Shown here one piece after another: positions 1-12,601 of a DNA stretch of 64,000 nucleotides. The notes beneath the pieces are model-generated. The model ran no database searches and was not told the DNA's origin. It was given only the letters and a program-made list of their open reading frames with translations. Source of the stretch: Ramlibacter algicola (GTDB lineage Bacteria; Pseudomonadota; Gammaproteobacteria; Burkholderiales; Burkholderiaceae_C); the NCBI RefSeq assembly GCF_016641735.1, contig NZ_JAEDAO010000001.1, forward strand, positions 2,418,001-2,482,000, read 5' to 3'. Made by a program: the position numbers and the translations under genes. The number at the start of each line of letters is the position of its first letter. The stretch's first letter is position 1.

Positions 1-839
<839 letters not shown>

Positions 840-949
840 GGCTCCTAGCCCGGCCGCTTGCACGCGGTGAGGGTTGCAATCCTTTGTGAGGGCGGCGTCC
901 GTTGGGGTGTCCGGCCGCGTACCTTGTGGCGCAACCGTCGGGAGGTTGC

Positions 950-2125
950 ATGCCATCGAGAGTCGCGTTCACCTGGACCGTTCCGCTGGCCTCGCTGCTG
1001 CTGGGCGCCTGCGGTGGTGGAGGTGGCGGCGCGGAAGCGCCGGCCGCGGGCGCTGCGTCGGCGGTGGCCGGCAACGCGGCCGAAGGCTTGTGGACCGGAT
1101 CGCTGCCCCTGGCACCGACGGCCGTCCTGGCCGTGCTCGAGAACGGCGAGACCTGGGGCTACTACGCCGGCCCCTCCGCGTACGGCGCGATGCACGGGAC
1201 GACAACGGGGACGGGCACGGCCTTCAGCACCGAGCTCACCGACTACGACCTGCTGGCGGACCTGCGCCTGGGCGTGCACCTGGACGGCACGGCGGTCCCG
1301 CGCACGACGTTCGACTCCACGTCGGCGAACGGCGCGCGCATCGTGCTGTCGTACAGCGGCCGCTATGACCAACCGGCATCGTCCGCGCAACTCGCGGGCA
1401 CCTACCAACTCGATGACCGGGCCGGTGACGCAGTCCTGAAGGGAACCATCACCTTCGACGCGGCTGGTGGCTTCACGGTGGTCGACAGCGGTTGCACCGT
1501 GGCCGGCAGCGCGGTGCCGCGGCCCTCGGGCAAGAACGTGTTCAACCTGAACGTGCTGTTCTCGGGAGATTGCAACCTGGGAAATGGCGCCGTGGGCTCC
1601 GGCATCGTGCTGCTCGACACCACGGTGACTCCGCCGACGCTGGCGGCGATGGCCGTGGTCCCCGGCAACGAGCGCGGCTTCTTCGCCTTCGGCTCGAAAG
1701 GGGCCGCCGCGCCGGCGCCCACCGTGGCGCCTGCACCTCCGCCGGGGACAGGGTCGGGATCCGGCTCGGGCCCCGCGCCGACTCCCGCACCCACGCCGGT
1801 GCCGACGATCGCGCCATCGCCGGCACCCACCCCCGCGCCGACCGTGGCGCCGCCGCCGGCGCCCACACCGCCACCGACAGCCGCGCCCACACCGCGACCG
1901 ACGGGAGGCCCCACGCCACGGCCGACGGGAGGGCCGACTGCAGCACCGACGCCGGCGCCGACAGCGGCGCCCACGTCCGCGCCGACGGCGGCACCGACGG
2001 CGGCACCGACGGCGGCTCCAACAGCTGCGCCGACGCCCGCACCGACTGCAGCGCCGACGCCGGCGCCGACGGCCTCGCCGCCACCACCGCCCGCGCCCGT
2101 GCCTGCACCGCCTCCGGCGGGTTGA
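950..2125 (+). CDS. Putative lipoprotein with long Pro-Ala-Thr tail
   Basis: The ATG at 950 is chosen over the upstream in-frame codon at 902 because it has a GGGAGG ribosome site just before it and begins a clear lipoprotein signal: a hydrophobic stretch ending in LLGAC with Cys21, followed by a run of glycines. The product is 391 residues. Residues about 40-255 form a globular domain I do not recognise, with features common to small secreted beta-rich proteins. Residues about 256-391 are almost only Pro, Ala, Thr and Gly in APT-type repeats and probably act as a flexible wall-spanning or surface linker. It stands alone, convergent with the CoA transferase. Function unknown. Confidence 0.78.
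   Translation: MPSRVAFTWTVPLASLLLGACGGGGGGAEAPAAGAASAVAGNAAEGLWTGSLPLAPTAVLAVLENGETWGYYAGPSAYGAMHGTTTGTGTAFSTELTDYDLLADLRLGVHLDGTAVPRTTFDSTSANGARIVLSYSGRYDQPASSAQLAGTYQLDDRAGDAVLKGTITFDAAGGFTVVDSGCTVAGSAVPRPSGKNVFNLNVLFSGDCNLGNGAVGSGIVLLDTTVTPPTLAAMAVVPGNERGFFAFGSKGAAAPAPTVAPAPPPGTGSGSGSGPAPTPAPTPVPTIAPSPAPTPAPTVAPPPAPTPPPTAAPTPRPTGGPTPRPTGGPTAAPTPAPTAAPTSAPTAAPTAAPTAAPTAAPTPAPTAAPTPAPTASPPPPPAPVPAPPPAG
1715..2113 (+). repeat. Low-complexity tandem repeat coding for Pro-Ala-Thr tail
   Basis: Short imperfect tandem units built on GCGCCGACG/GCACCGACG encode repeated Ala-Pro-Thr triplets in the C-terminal third of the lipoprotein. Such an array is prone to length change by replication slippage. 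A similar Pro-Ala-Thr stretch occurs in the kinase gene near 43371-43600. Confidence 0.8.
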
Positions 2126-2154
2126 TCACGAGCTGGAGGAGAACGGCCGCGCGC

Positions 2155-3003
2155 TCAGTCGCGCAAGGCGTGCAGCGGAATGTCGCGTTCGCGCGCGAGC
2201 CGATCGAGCTCGTCGCACGTGGCGGCCTGGAAAAACGTCGCGATCGCGTCGTGCGTCGCGCGATCGAACGCATCGCTGCCCGGCACGCCGGCCGCTTCGC
2301 ACAGGCGCTGCGCGAAGTGCGGCTCCAGTGCCGCGACCGCGACGCGTCCGTCCTGGCACGGGTACACGCGGTAGCCCGCATGCGCGCCACCGACCGCGCC
2401 GGTCGGCTGCGTGAGGCCCCAGCGCCGCGGCAGCGCGAGCCATGCAGCGGCATCGGACAGCGCGACCTCGAAGTGCTGGCCGTCGCTCCCACGCAGCAGC
2501 GCGGCCTGCAGCACCGCCTGTGTCGCCATCAGCGCGCCGCCCATGTCGGCGAACAGCGTGGCCGGCAGGCCGGTGCCGGTCACGAGATCGTGTTCGGCCA
2601 GGTAGGTGAGGTCGTGCCCGGGCACCTCGGCCTGATCGCCGGGGCCGCCGACGATGGCGACCTGCGACAGCCGCGGATGCCGTGCATGCAGCGCTTCCCA
2701 GGACAACCCGAGCTTCGAGAGCGCCGAAGGACGGAACGACGTGAGCAGCACGTCGGTGCGCGCGAGTTCGTCGTCGATCGCCTGCCGGCCCTCGGGAGAT
2801 TTCAGGTCCGCAACGAACACGTCGACGCCTTGGTGCAACTCGGCATACGCAGCGGGGTTGTAGTGCCGCATCGGGTCCCCGGACGGCGGCTCCGCCTTGC
2901 GGCACTGCGCGCCGAGCGCGCGGCAGCGCATCAGCGCGGCGGGGCCGGGCAGGTTGAGCGCGAGGCTGAGGATGCGGACCGAGGCGAGGGGCAGGGTGGC
3001 CAT
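2155..3003 (-). CDS. Short CaiB/BaiF-type (class III) CoA transferase
   Basis: This 282-residue protein begins RILSLALNLPGPAALMRCRALGA, matching the N-terminus of class III CoA transferases, and has the DVLLTSFRPSALSKLGL stretch and the LFADMGGALMATQAVLQAAL segment typical of the family. These enzymes move CoA between acyl donors and carboxylic acids through an aspartyl-CoA intermediate. Usual members are about 380-400 residues; this one is about 100 shorter, as in the compact alpha-methylacyl-CoA racemase-like subgroup. It is monocistronic, convergent with the lipoprotein gene, and separated from pobA by a palindromic repeat. The substrate cannot be told from the sequence. Confidence 0.82.
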   Translation of the reverse strand: MATLPLASVRILSLALNLPGPAALMRCRALGAQCRKAEPPSGDPMRHYNPAAYAELHQGVDVFVADLKSPEGRQAIDDELARTDVLLTSFRPSALSKLGLSWEALHARHPRLSQVAIVGGPGDQAEVPGHDLTYLAEHDLVTGTGLPATLFADMGGALMATQAVLQAALLRGSDGQHFEVALSDAAAWLALPRRWGLTQPTGAVGGAHAGYRVYPCQDGRVAVAALEPHFAQRLCEAAGVPGSDAFDRATHDAIATFFQAATCDELDRLARERDIPLHALRD

Positions 3004-3069
3004 GCAGCGAGGCTAGCAGAGGACCTGCGCATGGCGCGGCGCAGTGCGCGACGCGGCCGAGGAAGCGAT

Positions 3070-3129
3070 GGATTCCCGCCTCCGCGGGAATGACAACTCC
3101 CTGTCGTCCCCGCGGAGGCGGGGACCCAA
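3070..3129. repeat. REP-like paired palindromic element
   Basis: Two inverted copies of a GC-rich palindrome lie between the CoA transferase and pobA. The left copy centres on TTCCCGCCTCCGCGGGAA and the right on TCCCCGCGGAGGCGGGGA, so each folds on itself and the two also pair with each other. This arrangement is that of a bacterial REP/BIME-type intergenic repeat. No transposase (RAYT) is visible in the window. Confidence 0.7.
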
Positions 3130-3142
3130 GGCTTCCGTCTTC

Positions 3143-5290
<2,148 letters not shown>

Positions 5291-5323
5291 AGCTGCGAGG
5301 GTTGCGCAGCGAGAAGCACATCC

Positions 5324-6322
5324 ATGAACACCAAGATCAAGACCGTCCTCGCCGGCGCACTGCTGGCCGCCAGCACCTTCGCCTCGGCGCAAACGCAGTC
5401 CCTGCTGAACGTCTCGTACGACGTCGCGCGCGAGTTCTACAAGGACATCAACGCCGCCTTCGTTCCGTACTACAAGAAGCAGGCGGGCCAGGACGTGAAG
5501 ATCGAGCAGTCGCACGCCGGCTCCAGCGCCCAGGCGCGCGCCGTGGCCGATGGCCTGGCCGCGGACGTCGTGACCATGAACACGACGACCGACGTCGAGT
5601 TCCTGGCCGACAAGGGCATCGTGGCCAAGGACTGGGCCAAGCGCTTCCCCGACAACGCGGCGCCGACCACGTCGACCATGCTGTTCCTGGTGCGCGAGGG
5701 CAACCCGAAGGGCATCAAGGACTGGGACGACCTCGTCAAGCCCGGCGTGCAGGTCATCGTGGTCAACCCCAAGACCGGCGGCAACGGCCGCTACGCCTAC
5801 CTGGCCGCCTGGGGCTACGTGAAGAAGAAGGGCGGCAGCGACGACGACGCGCGCGCCTTCCTGTCCAAGCTGTACAAGAACGTGCCGGTGCTGGCCCGTG
5901 GCGGCCGCGATGCGACCTCCGCCTTCCTCCAGCGCAACACCGGTGACGTGCTGATCACGTTCGAGTCCGAGGTGGAATCGGTCAACCGCGAGTTCGGCAA
6001 GGGCAAGGTCGACGTGGTCTACCCGTCGGTGAGCATCGTGGCCGAGAACCCGGTCGCGATCGTCGAGCGCACCGTCGCCAAGAAGGGCACGGCCGACGTG
6101 GCCAAGGCGTACCTGGACTTCCTGTACACGGAGGAAGCGCAGGAGATCGCCGCCAAGCACTCGATCCGCCCGCGCAACGCCAAGGTCCTGGCCAAGTACA
6201 AGGACACCTTCAAGCCGATCAAGCTGTTCACCGTGCAGGAACTGTTCGGCTCGCTGACGGAAGCGCAGAAGGTGCACTTCAACGACGGCGGCCAGTTCGA
6301 CAAGATCTACACGGTCCGCTGA
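5324..6322 (+). CDS. sbp: Periplasmic sulfate-binding protein of ABC importer
   Basis: The 332-residue precursor has a signal peptide (residues 1-22, cleavage after ASA) and the sulfate/thiosulfate-binding fold. Diagnostic stretches are LLNVSYDVAREFYKDIN, QSHAGSSAQARAVADGLAADVVTMN and TGGNGRYAYLAAWGY. It captures sulfate or thiosulfate in the periplasm and passes it to CysTW. The stop overlaps the ATG of cysT (TGATG), so the four genes form one operon. It could equally be named cysP; the sequence alone does not settle sulfate versus thiosulfate preference. Confidence 0.94.
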   Translation: MNTKIKTVLAGALLAASTFASAQTQSLLNVSYDVAREFYKDINAAFVPYYKKQAGQDVKIEQSHAGSSAQARAVADGLAADVVTMNTTTDVEFLADKGIVAKDWAKRFPDNAAPTTSTMLFLVREGNPKGIKDWDDLVKPGVQVIVVNPKTGGNGRYAYLAAWGYVKKKGGSDDDARAFLSKLYKNVPVLARGGRDATSAFLQRNTGDVLITFESEVESVNREFGKGKVDVVYPSVSIVAENPVAIVERTVAKKGTADVAKAYLDFLYTEEAQEIAAKHSIRPRNAKVLAKYKDTFKPIKLFTVQELFGSLTEAQKVHFNDGGQFDKIYTVR

Positions 6323-7218
6323 TGGCTTCGTCCGCCGCGACGCTCGCGGCTCCCATCCCGGGAACGACGGCCGCCGCGGGCGGCCGTTCCGCTTCCGCCG
6401 CCAACCGCAAGGTCCTGCCCGGGTTCTCGCTGACCCTCGGCTACACCGTGCTGTACCTGGCGCTGATCGTGCTGATCCCGCTGTCGGCGCTGGTGCTCAA
6501 GACCTTCACGCTCGACTGGGACCAGTTCGTCACCGCCGTGACCTCGCCGCGCGTGATGGCGTCCTACCGCCTCACGTTCGGCGCGTCCTTCCTTGCCGCG
6601 GTGGTCAACGTGTTCACCGGCCTGCTGGTCGCCTGGGTGCTGGTGCGCTACGACTTCCCGTTCAAGAAGCTGGTCGACGCGCTGGTGGACCTGCCGTTCG
6701 CGTTGCCGACGGCGGTGGCCGGCATCTCGCTCACGGCGCTGCTGGCCGGCAACGGCTGGGTCGGCCAGTACCTCGAGCCGCTGGGCATCAAGCTGGCCTT
6801 CAACCCCAACGGCGTGGTCATCGCGCTGATCTTCATCGGGCTGCCGTTCGTGGTGCGCACGGTGCAGCCCGTCCTGGAGGACACCGAGCGCGAACTGGAG
6901 GAAGCCGCGATGTCGCTGGGCGCGACGCGCTGGCAGACCTTCAGCCGCGTCATCCTGCCGGCCATCCTGCCGGCGCTGCTCACCGGCTTCGCGATGGCGT
7001 TCGCGCGCGCCGTGGGTGAATACGGCTCGGTGATCTTCATTGCCGGCAACATGCCCATGGTCTCGGAGATCACGCCGCTGATCATCATCGGCAAGCTGGA
7101 GCAGTACGACTACGCCGGCGCCACGGCGGTCGCCACCGTGATGCTGGTCATCTCGTTCGTGCTGCTGCTGGTGATCAACGCGCTGCAGGCCTGGCAGCGG
7201 CGGAGGTCCGGGGCATGA
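6322..7218 (+). CDS. cysT: Sulfate ABC transporter permease CysT (CysU)
   Basis: The 298-residue inner-membrane protein carries about six transmembrane segments and the CysT family profile: [22 protein letters not shown] near the N-terminus, [17 protein letters not shown], and the ATPase-coupling loop [21 protein letters not shown]. It forms the channel together with CysW. It overlaps sbp by one base and cysW by four. The first 30 residues are an Ala/Gly-rich cytoplasmic extension. Confidence 0.95.
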   Translation: MASSAATLAAPIPGTTAAAGGRSASAANRKVLPGFSLTLGYTVLYLALIVLIPLSALVLKTFTLDWDQFVTAVTSPRVMASYRLTFGASFLAAVVNVFTGLLVAWVLVRYDFPFKKLVDALVDLPFALPTAVAGISLTALLAGNGWVGQYLEPLGIKLAFNPNGVVIALIFIGLPFVVRTVQPVLEDTERELEEAAMSLGATRWQTFSRVILPAILPALLTGFAMAFARAVGEYGSVIFIAGNMPMVSEITPLIIIGKLEQYDYAGATAVATVMLVISFVLLLVINALQAWQRRRSGA

Positions 7219-8096
7219 GCTCGCTCGCCCGCCAACGCATCAGCACCACCGAAACGCGGTGGGTGCGCTGGACCCTCACCGGCCTGGCGCTCGCTTTCCT
7301 GTTGCTGTTCCTCGTGCTGCCGCTCGCCGCGGTGTTCACCGAGGCACTGCGCAAGGGCCTCGATGCCTACCTCGACGCGCTGAAGGAGCCAGAGGCCTGG
7401 TCGGCGATTCGCCTGACGCTCATCACCGCCGCGATCGCCGTGCCGCTGAACCTGGTGTTCGGTGTCGCGGCGGCGTGGTGCATCGCCAAGTACGAGTTCC
7501 GCGGCAAGGCTTTCCTCACGACGCTGGTGGACCTGCCGTTCTCGGTGTCGCCGGTCGTGTCGGGCCTGATCTACGTGCTGGTGTTCGGCGCCCAGGGTTG
7601 GCTGGGCCCTTGGCTCGCCGAGCACGACATCAAGATCATCTTCGCCGTGCCCGGCATCGTGCTGGCGACCGTGTTCGTCACCTTCCCCTTCATCGCGCGC
7701 GAGCTGATCCCGCTGATGCAGGCGCAGGGCAACGAGGAGGAGCAGGCCGCCATCGTGCTGGGCGCGACCGGCTGGCAGACCTTCTGGCACGTGACGCTGC
7801 CCAACATCAAGTGGGGCCTGATCTACGGCGTGATCCTGTGCAATGCGCGCGCGATGGGCGAGTTCGGTGCGGTGTCGGTCGTGTCCGGCCACATCCGCGG
7901 CCAGACCAACACCATGCCGCTGCACGTCGAGATCCTCTACAACGAATACCAGTCCGTCGCCGCCTTCGCCGTCGCGTCGCTGCTGGCAGTGCTGGCCCTG
8001 GTGACGCTGGTGATCAAGAGCCTGGCCGAGTGGAAGCACGAACGTGAAATGAAGGCCGCCGCCGAGATGCCGCCCGAGCGGCCGGCCGCGGCCTGA
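7215..8096 (+). CDS. cysW: Sulfate ABC transporter permease CysW
   Basis: This 293-residue partner of CysT shows the same architecture: about six membrane segments, the [21 protein letters not shown] region typical of CysW, and the coupling helix [27 protein letters not shown]. The ATG overlaps the cysT stop (ATGA), which implies coupled translation. The C-terminal 30 residues are a charged Ala/Glu/Pro tail. Confidence 0.95.
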   Translation: MSSLARQRISTTETRWVRWTLTGLALAFLLLFLVLPLAAVFTEALRKGLDAYLDALKEPEAWSAIRLTLITAAIAVPLNLVFGVAAAWCIAKYEFRGKAFLTTLVDLPFSVSPVVSGLIYVLVFGAQGWLGPWLAEHDIKIIFAVPGIVLATVFVTFPFIARELIPLMQAQGNEEEQAAIVLGATGWQTFWHVTLPNIKWGLIYGVILCNARAMGEFGAVSVVSGHIRGQTNTMPLHVEILYNEYQSVAAFAVASLLAVLALVTLVIKSLAEWKHEREMKAAAEMPPERPAAA

Positions 8097-8109
8097 CTGG
8101 AGGTTCCCA

Positions 8110-9201
8110 ATGAGCATCGAAATCAAGAACGTTTCCAAGCGCTTCGGCGACTTCCACGCCCTGCGCGACGTCTCGCTGGACATCGCGTCGGGCGAACTGC
8201 TGGCACTGCTGGGGCCGTCGGGCTGCGGCAAGACGACCCTGCTGCGCATCATCGCCGGGCTGGAAACCGCCGACGGCGGCAGCATCCTGTTCTCGGGCGA
8301 GGACACGACCGACGTGCACGTGCGCGACCGCAACGTCGGGTTCGTGTTCCAGCACTACGCGCTGTTCCGCCACATGACCGTGTTCGAGAACGTCGCGTTC
8401 GGCCTGCGCGTCAAGCCGCGCGGCCAGCGGCCGTCGGAAGCCCAGATCAAGGCCAAGGTCACCGACCTGCTCAAGCTGGTGCAACTGGACTGGCTGGCCG
8501 ATCGCTTCCCGTCGCAGCTGTCGGGCGGCCAGCGCCAGCGCATCGCGTTGGCCCGCGCGCTCGCGGTCGAGCCCAAGGTGCTGCTGCTGGACGAGCCGTT
8601 CGGCGCGCTCGACGCCAAGGTGCGCAAGGAACTGCGCCGCTGGCTGCGCCGCCTGCACGACGAGCTGCACGTCACCAGCATCTTCGTCACGCACGACCAG
8701 GAAGAGGCGCTCGAGGTCGCGGACCGCGTCGTGCTGATGAACGCGGGCAGCGTGGAGCAGGTGGGCTCGCCGCAGGAGGTCTGGGACCATCCGGCCAGCC
8801 CCTTCGTCTACGGCTTCCTCGGCGACGTCAACACCTTCCAGGGCCGCGCGCACCGCGGCGAGTTGCACTTCGAAGGCGTGCAGATCGACGCGCCCGAGCA
8901 TGCGCACGTGCAGGACGCGCCGGCCTTCGCGTACGTGCGGCCGCACGACCTGGACGTGCAGCGCTACGCGCCCGGCGCGCAGGGCATCGTCGCGCAGCTG
9001 AGCCGCGCGATCGTGGTGGGGCCCATCGCGCGCCTCGAACTGCTGCCGACCGAAGGCTCGCCCGCGATGCCCGGCGGTCAGGACGCGATCATCGAGGCCC
9101 AGATTCCTGCGCAACAATTCAGGGAGTCCGGGTTCCGCGAGGGCGAGACGCTCGTCGTCACGCCGCGCCGCGCCCGGGTGTTCGTCAAAGAGGCGGCCTG
9201 A
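8110..9201 (+). CDS. cysA: Sulfate ABC transporter ATP-binding protein
   Basis: The 363-residue ATPase powers sulfate import. Walker [10 protein letters not shown] is at residues 36-43, followed by the signature LSGGQRQR, Walker [13 protein letters not shown] and the switch histidine in [11 protein letters not shown]. The C-terminal third (from about residue 240) is the TOBE-type regulatory domain usual for CysA. A GGAGG ribosome site lies 6 bases before the ATG at 8110. It closes the sbp-cysTWA operon. Confidence 0.95.
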   Translation: MSIEIKNVSKRFGDFHALRDVSLDIASGELLALLGPSGCGKTTLLRIIAGLETADGGSILFSGEDTTDVHVRDRNVGFVFQHYALFRHMTVFENVAFGLRVKPRGQRPSEAQIKAKVTDLLKLVQLDWLADRFPSQLSGGQRQRIALARALAVEPKVLLLDEPFGALDAKVRKELRRWLRRLHDELHVTSIFVTHDQEEALEVADRVVLMNAGSVEQVGSPQEVWDHPASPFVYGFLGDVNTFQGRAHRGELHFEGVQIDAPEHAHVQDAPAFAYVRPHDLDVQRYAPGAQGIVAQLSRAIVVGPIARLELLPTEGSPAMPGGQDAIIEAQIPAQQFRESGFREGETLVVTPRRARVFVKEAA

Positions 9202-9230
9202 CACCGGGCCGCCGGTTCCGGAGAAAGCCC

Positions 9231-9755
9231 TTGTTCGACTGGCTGTTCGCGGCCCCGCGCCGCACCCTGGCCCTGGTGTTCGCCGTGTGCGTGGCGATGA
9301 TGGCGTTCGCCCTGTACCTGCAGCACGTCGTCGGCCTGGAGCCGTGCCCGATGTGCATCGTGCAACGCTACGCCGTCATCCTCATCGGCGTCGTCGCCGG
9401 GCTGGCGGCGATCTTCCGCTCGCTCATCGCGTGGATGGTGGGCAGCGTGCTCGGCCTGTTCCTCGCGGGCTTCGGCGCGTTCGTCGCCGCCCGCCAGAGC
9501 TTCCTGCAGTGGTACCCGCCCGAGACCGTGTCCTGCGGTCGCGACTTCTACGGGATGATCGAGACGTTCCCGCTCAAGCGCGCCGTGCCGATGATCTTCC
9601 GCGGCAGCGGTGACTGCTCCAAGGTCGACTGGACCTTCCTCGGCGGCTCTATCGCCAACTGGTCGTTCGTCGCGTTCGTCGGCTTCGCGTTGGTGTTCCT
9701 GCTGCTGCTGGTGCGCATGGCCGGCCGGCGCGGCGCGGCGCGCGCGGCCGCCTAG
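9231..9755 (+). CDS. dsbB: Disulfide bond formation protein DsbB
   Basis: DsbB reoxidises periplasmic DsbA and passes electrons to quinone. The 174-residue protein uses a TTG start at 9231 and has four membrane segments. It has both redox pairs: Cys39-Cys42 in EPCPMC and Cys102/Cys129 in the second periplasmic loop. It follows cysA by 29 bases, so it may be read through from the sulfate operon, a plausible link between sulfur supply and thiol oxidation. Its stop overlaps that of the convergent phosphoribosyltransferase gene by four bases. Confidence 0.94.
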   Translation: MFDWLFAAPRRTLALVFAVCVAMMAFALYLQHVVGLEPCPMCIVQRYAVILIGVVAGLAAIFRSLIAWMVGSVLGLFLAGFGAFVAARQSFLQWYPPETVSCGRDFYGMIETFPLKRAVPMIFRGSGDCSKVDWTFLGGSIANWSFVAFVGFALVFLLLLVRMAGRRGAARAAA

Positions 9756-10408
9756 GCCGGCACCTTCGCCTGCGCGAGCAGCTCGCGCACTTCCTCGTCC
9801 TCGGCCTGCGGGAAATCGCGGTACCAGAGGCTCACGGCCCGGAATGGTTCGGGCATCGCGACGCACACCACTTCGTCCGCAACGCCGGTGAGTTGGCGGC
9901 ACGACGATCGCGCCCCCACGGGCACCGCCACCCCCAGCATCGAAGGCGCCTGCCGTCGCACCGCTCGTGCCGCGGCCAGCATCGTCGCCCCGGTCGCGAG
10001 GCCATCGTCCACGATCAGCACGGGACGCCCCGCGATGGCCGCGCGCGGCCGGTCGCCGCGGTACAGGCGTTCGCGCCGCGCAAGTTCCGCGCTTTCCCGA
10101 TCGACGATCTCGCGCAGGGTCGCCGCCGGCAGCGACGCCGCTTCGGGCTGCAGCACCTCGATGCCGCCGCTGGCCAGCGCGCCGACCGCGTATTCGGGTT
10201 GCCAGGGCAGGCCGAGCTTGCGCACCACCAGCACGTCGAGCACCGCATCGAGCGCCGCGGCGACGGGTGCGGCGACAGCGACGCCGCCGCGCGGCAGCGC
10301 CAGCACGAGCAGGCCAGGGCGGTCCCGCCAGTGCGCGAGGTGTCCGGCCAGGACCTCGCCCGCGTGGCGACGGTCACGGTACGGCAGGTCGGGCGCGGCG
10401 GGGTCCAC
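9752..10408 (-). CDS. Phosphoribosyltransferase-domain protein
   Basis: The 218-residue protein (GTG start) has a type I phosphoribosyltransferase fold with the PRPP-binding loop VLIVDDGLATGATM at residues 130-143 and the ALPRGGVAVAAPVA segment near residue 37. Proteins of this group, often found next to dienelactone hydrolase-like genes, are of unsettled substrate. It lies at the end of the leftward catabolic cluster, 63 bases after the tctC-like gene, and may be cotranscribed with it. Confidence 0.85.
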   Translation of the reverse strand: MDPAAPDLPYRDRRHAGEVLAGHLAHWRDRPGLLVLALPRGGVAVAAPVAAALDAVLDVLVVRKLGLPWQPEYAVGALASGGIEVLQPEAASLPAATLREIVDRESAELARRERLYRGDRPRAAIAGRPVLIVDDGLATGATMLAAARAVRRQAPSMLGVAVPVGARSSCRQLTGVADEVVCVAMPEPFRAVSLWYRDFPQAEDEEVRELLAQAKVPA

Positions 10409-10471
10409 GCGGCCAGACTACGCCGCCGGCAACGGATGGCAAGCGCGGCCGTTGGCCGCACCGCTGCGCGC

Positions 10472-11443
10472 CTATTCCGGCGAGATCCCGGCGTCGCGGA
10501 TCGTCTTGCCCCACTTGTCCGCCTCGGCCTTCTGGAACGCGGCGAACGTCTGCGGGGTGGTGGGGATGAACTTCGCGCCTTCGGCCTCCATGCGCTTTTG
10601 CATCTCGGGCGTCTGCATGATCTTCTGCACTTCGGCATTGATCTTGTTGACGACCTCGGCCGGGGTGCCGGCGGGCGCAAACAGGCCGATCCAGTTGCTC
10701 ACGTCGAAGCCGGCAAGCGTGTCCGCCACGGGGGGCAGGTCGGGCAGCGCCCGAGTCCGGGCCGAGCCCAGCACGGCCAGCGCGCGCAGCTTGCCCGCCT
10801 TCACGTGGGGCAGCACGGTCGGCATGGTGGCGAAAGCCATCGTCGCCTGCCCGCCGATCACGTCGAGGATGGCCGGCGAGTTGCCCTTGTAGGGCACGTG
10901 GATGACGCTGACCTTCGCGAGCGACTTGAACAGCTCCCCCGCGAGATGGCTCGTCGTCCCCAGGCCGCCCGAGGCGTACGAGAGCTTGCCCGACTGCGCT
11001 TTCGAGTACGCGACCAGCTCCGCCACGTTCTTCGCGGGCACGGACGGGTTCACCACGAGCAGCCCTTCGGCGTCGAGCACGTGCGCGATCGGCGTGAAAT
11101 CCTTGATCGGGTCGAACGGCATGTTCTTGACCAGGAAGGGGTTCACCGCGTGCGTGCCGATGTTGCCCATCACCAGCGTGTAGCCGTCGGGCGGCGACTT
11201 CGCAACCAGGTCGGCGCCGATGTTGCCGCCGGCACCGGTCTTGTTCTCCACGACCACGGGTTGCCCCCAGGCGTCGCCCAGCTTCAGCGCGATGGCACGC
11301 GCGAACGAGTCGGCAATGCCGGCCACGGCGAAGGGCACCACGATGCGGATCGGCTTGTTCGGATACGCCTGCTGGGCGTGGGCGGGCAGAACGGCGGCCG
11401 CGGCGCCCGCGCACGCCAGGGCGATGAAAGTCTTCCTGCGCAT
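10472..11443 (-). CDS. Tripartite tricarboxylate transporter receptor, Bug/TctC family
   Basis: The 323-residue precursor has a signal peptide (cleavage after AHA, about residue 23) and the Bug family pattern YPNKPIRIVVPFAVAG, VVENKTGAGGNIGADLVAKSPPDGYTL and VPYKGNSPAILDVIGGQ. These periplasmic proteins bind carboxylic acids for TctAB-type transporters, although many are orphans; no tctA or tctB is present here. The ATG at 11443 has an AGGAG site. Its location downstream of two lyases and a dehydrogenase suggests its ligand is the substrate of that pathway. Confidence 0.92.
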   Translation of the reverse strand: MRRKTFIALACAGAAAAVLPAHAQQAYPNKPIRIVVPFAVAGIADSFARAIALKLGDAWGQPVVVENKTGAGGNIGADLVAKSPPDGYTLVMGNIGTHAVNPFLVKNMPFDPIKDFTPIAHVLDAEGLLVVNPSVPAKNVAELVAYSKAQSGKLSYASGGLGTTSHLAGELFKSLAKVSVIHVPYKGNSPAILDVIGGQATMAFATMPTVLPHVKAGKLRALAVLGSARTRALPDLPPVADTLAGFDVSNWIGLFAPAGTPAEVVNKINAEVQKIMQTPEMQKRMEAEGAKFIPTTPQTFAAFQKAEADKWGKTIRDAGISPE

Positions 11444-11466
11444 GTCTCGTCTCCTGTCTGGTTGAC

Positions 11467-12597
11467 CTACTGCATGGCGTCGCGGAACAACGCCTCGAAA
11501 TCCGCCCGCGAGAGCGGACGCGGGTTCGTGGCCGTGGAATGGTCCTTGAGGGCGCCCTCGACCATCCGCGGGATCATGGCTTCGGTCACCCCGAGCTCGC
11601 GCAGCGAGCGGGGCAGGCCCAGCGTCGCGTTGAGCGACTCGATGAACTGCGCGAGATCGCCGCCAGCGGGGACACCGATGGCGCGTTCGAGTGCCTCCAT
11701 CTTGCCGGCCGCGTGCGAGCGGTTGAAGCGCAGTACCGCCGGGAGGATCACCGCATTGAGCGTGCCGTGGTGCAGCACCGGCTCCTTGATGCCGCCCAGC
11801 GGGTGCGACATCGAGTGCACGGCGCCCAGGCCCTTCTGGAACGTGAGGCCGCCTTGCAGGGACGCCATCATCATGTTCCAGCGCGCATCCCGGTCGCTGC
11901 CGTCGGCGAAGGCGCGCGGCAGCCATCGCGCCGCACGCGTGGCGCCGTCGAGCGCGATCGCGTCGGCCGGCGGGTTGACGCGTGGGGACAGGAAGGTCTC
12001 GATGCAATGCGTCAGAGCGTCCATCCCGGTCGCCGCGGTGAGGCCGCGCGGCAGGCCCAGCGTGAGGTCGGGGTCGCACAGCGCGATGCGCGGGATGACG
12101 TGCGGGCTGATGAAGCCCAGCTTGCGGCCGTCACGCAGCGTGAGCAGCGCGCCTCTGCCCACCTCGCTGCCCGTGCCGGCGGTGGTCGGGATGGCGATCA
12201 CCGGCGCCATCTTCGCCGTGATGCGCGGGATGCCACCGAGGATGGCGGCGTACTGCTCCAGCGGGCCATCGTGCGTGCCCATGAGGGCCGCGCCCTTGCC
12301 CAGGTCGATCGGTGAGCCGCCGCCGACCGCGATCACGCCATCACAGCGTGACTGGCGGAAGATCGCGGCGGCCGCCATCACGGCGTCCTCGTCGGGGTTC
12401 TGCGGCGTGCGGTCGTACACCACCGGCTCCAGCGGCCCCAGCACGTCGAGCACGCGCGCGAACACGGGGCCTCGCGCGAGACCGGGGTCGGTGACCACCA
12501 GTGGGCGCTGCATGCCGCCCGCGCGCGCCAGTTCGGCGGCTTTGGCCACCGCGCCGAAGTCGAATTCGATGGTCGTCAGGTAGTTGATCGTGGCCAT
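11467..12597 (-). CDS. Iron-containing alcohol dehydrogenase family protein
   Basis: The 376-residue protein belongs to the group III iron alcohol dehydrogenases. It has the NAD-binding GGGSPIDLGKG (about residue 92), IPTTAGTGSEV, the motif GMDALTHCIE, and the histidines of GAVHSMSHPLGG and HHGTLNAVILP, which with an aspartate form the metal site. Relatives include 4-hydroxybutyrate and lactaldehyde dehydrogenases and maleylacetate reductases; the exact substrate is not evident. It overlaps no neighbour but sits 4 bases after the CitE-like gene and 23 before the TctC gene, in one operon. Confidence 0.88.
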   Translation of the reverse strand: MATINYLTTIEFDFGAVAKAAELARAGGMQRPLVVTDPGLARGPVFARVLDVLGPLEPVVYDRTPQNPDEDAVMAAAAIFRQSRCDGVIAVGGGSPIDLGKGAALMGTHDGPLEQYAAILGGIPRITAKMAPVIAIPTTAGTGSEVGRGALLTLRDGRKLGFISPHVIPRIALCDPDLTLGLPRGLTAATGMDALTHCIETFLSPRVNPPADAIALDGATRAARWLPRAFADGSDRDARWNMMMASLQGGLTFQKGLGAVHSMSHPLGGIKEPVLHHGTLNAVILPAVLRFNRSHAAGKMEALERAIGVPAGGDLAQFIESLNATLGLPRSLRELGVTEAMIPRMVEGALKDHSTATNPRPLSRADFEALFRDAMQ

Positions 12598-12601
12598 GGG
12601 G

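Noticed and set aside
9190..9215. GCGGCC/GGCCGC hairpin after cysA as a terminator
   Set aside because: The stem is short, has no T tract, and overlaps the region just before dsbB; it is what one expects by chance in such GC-rich DNA.
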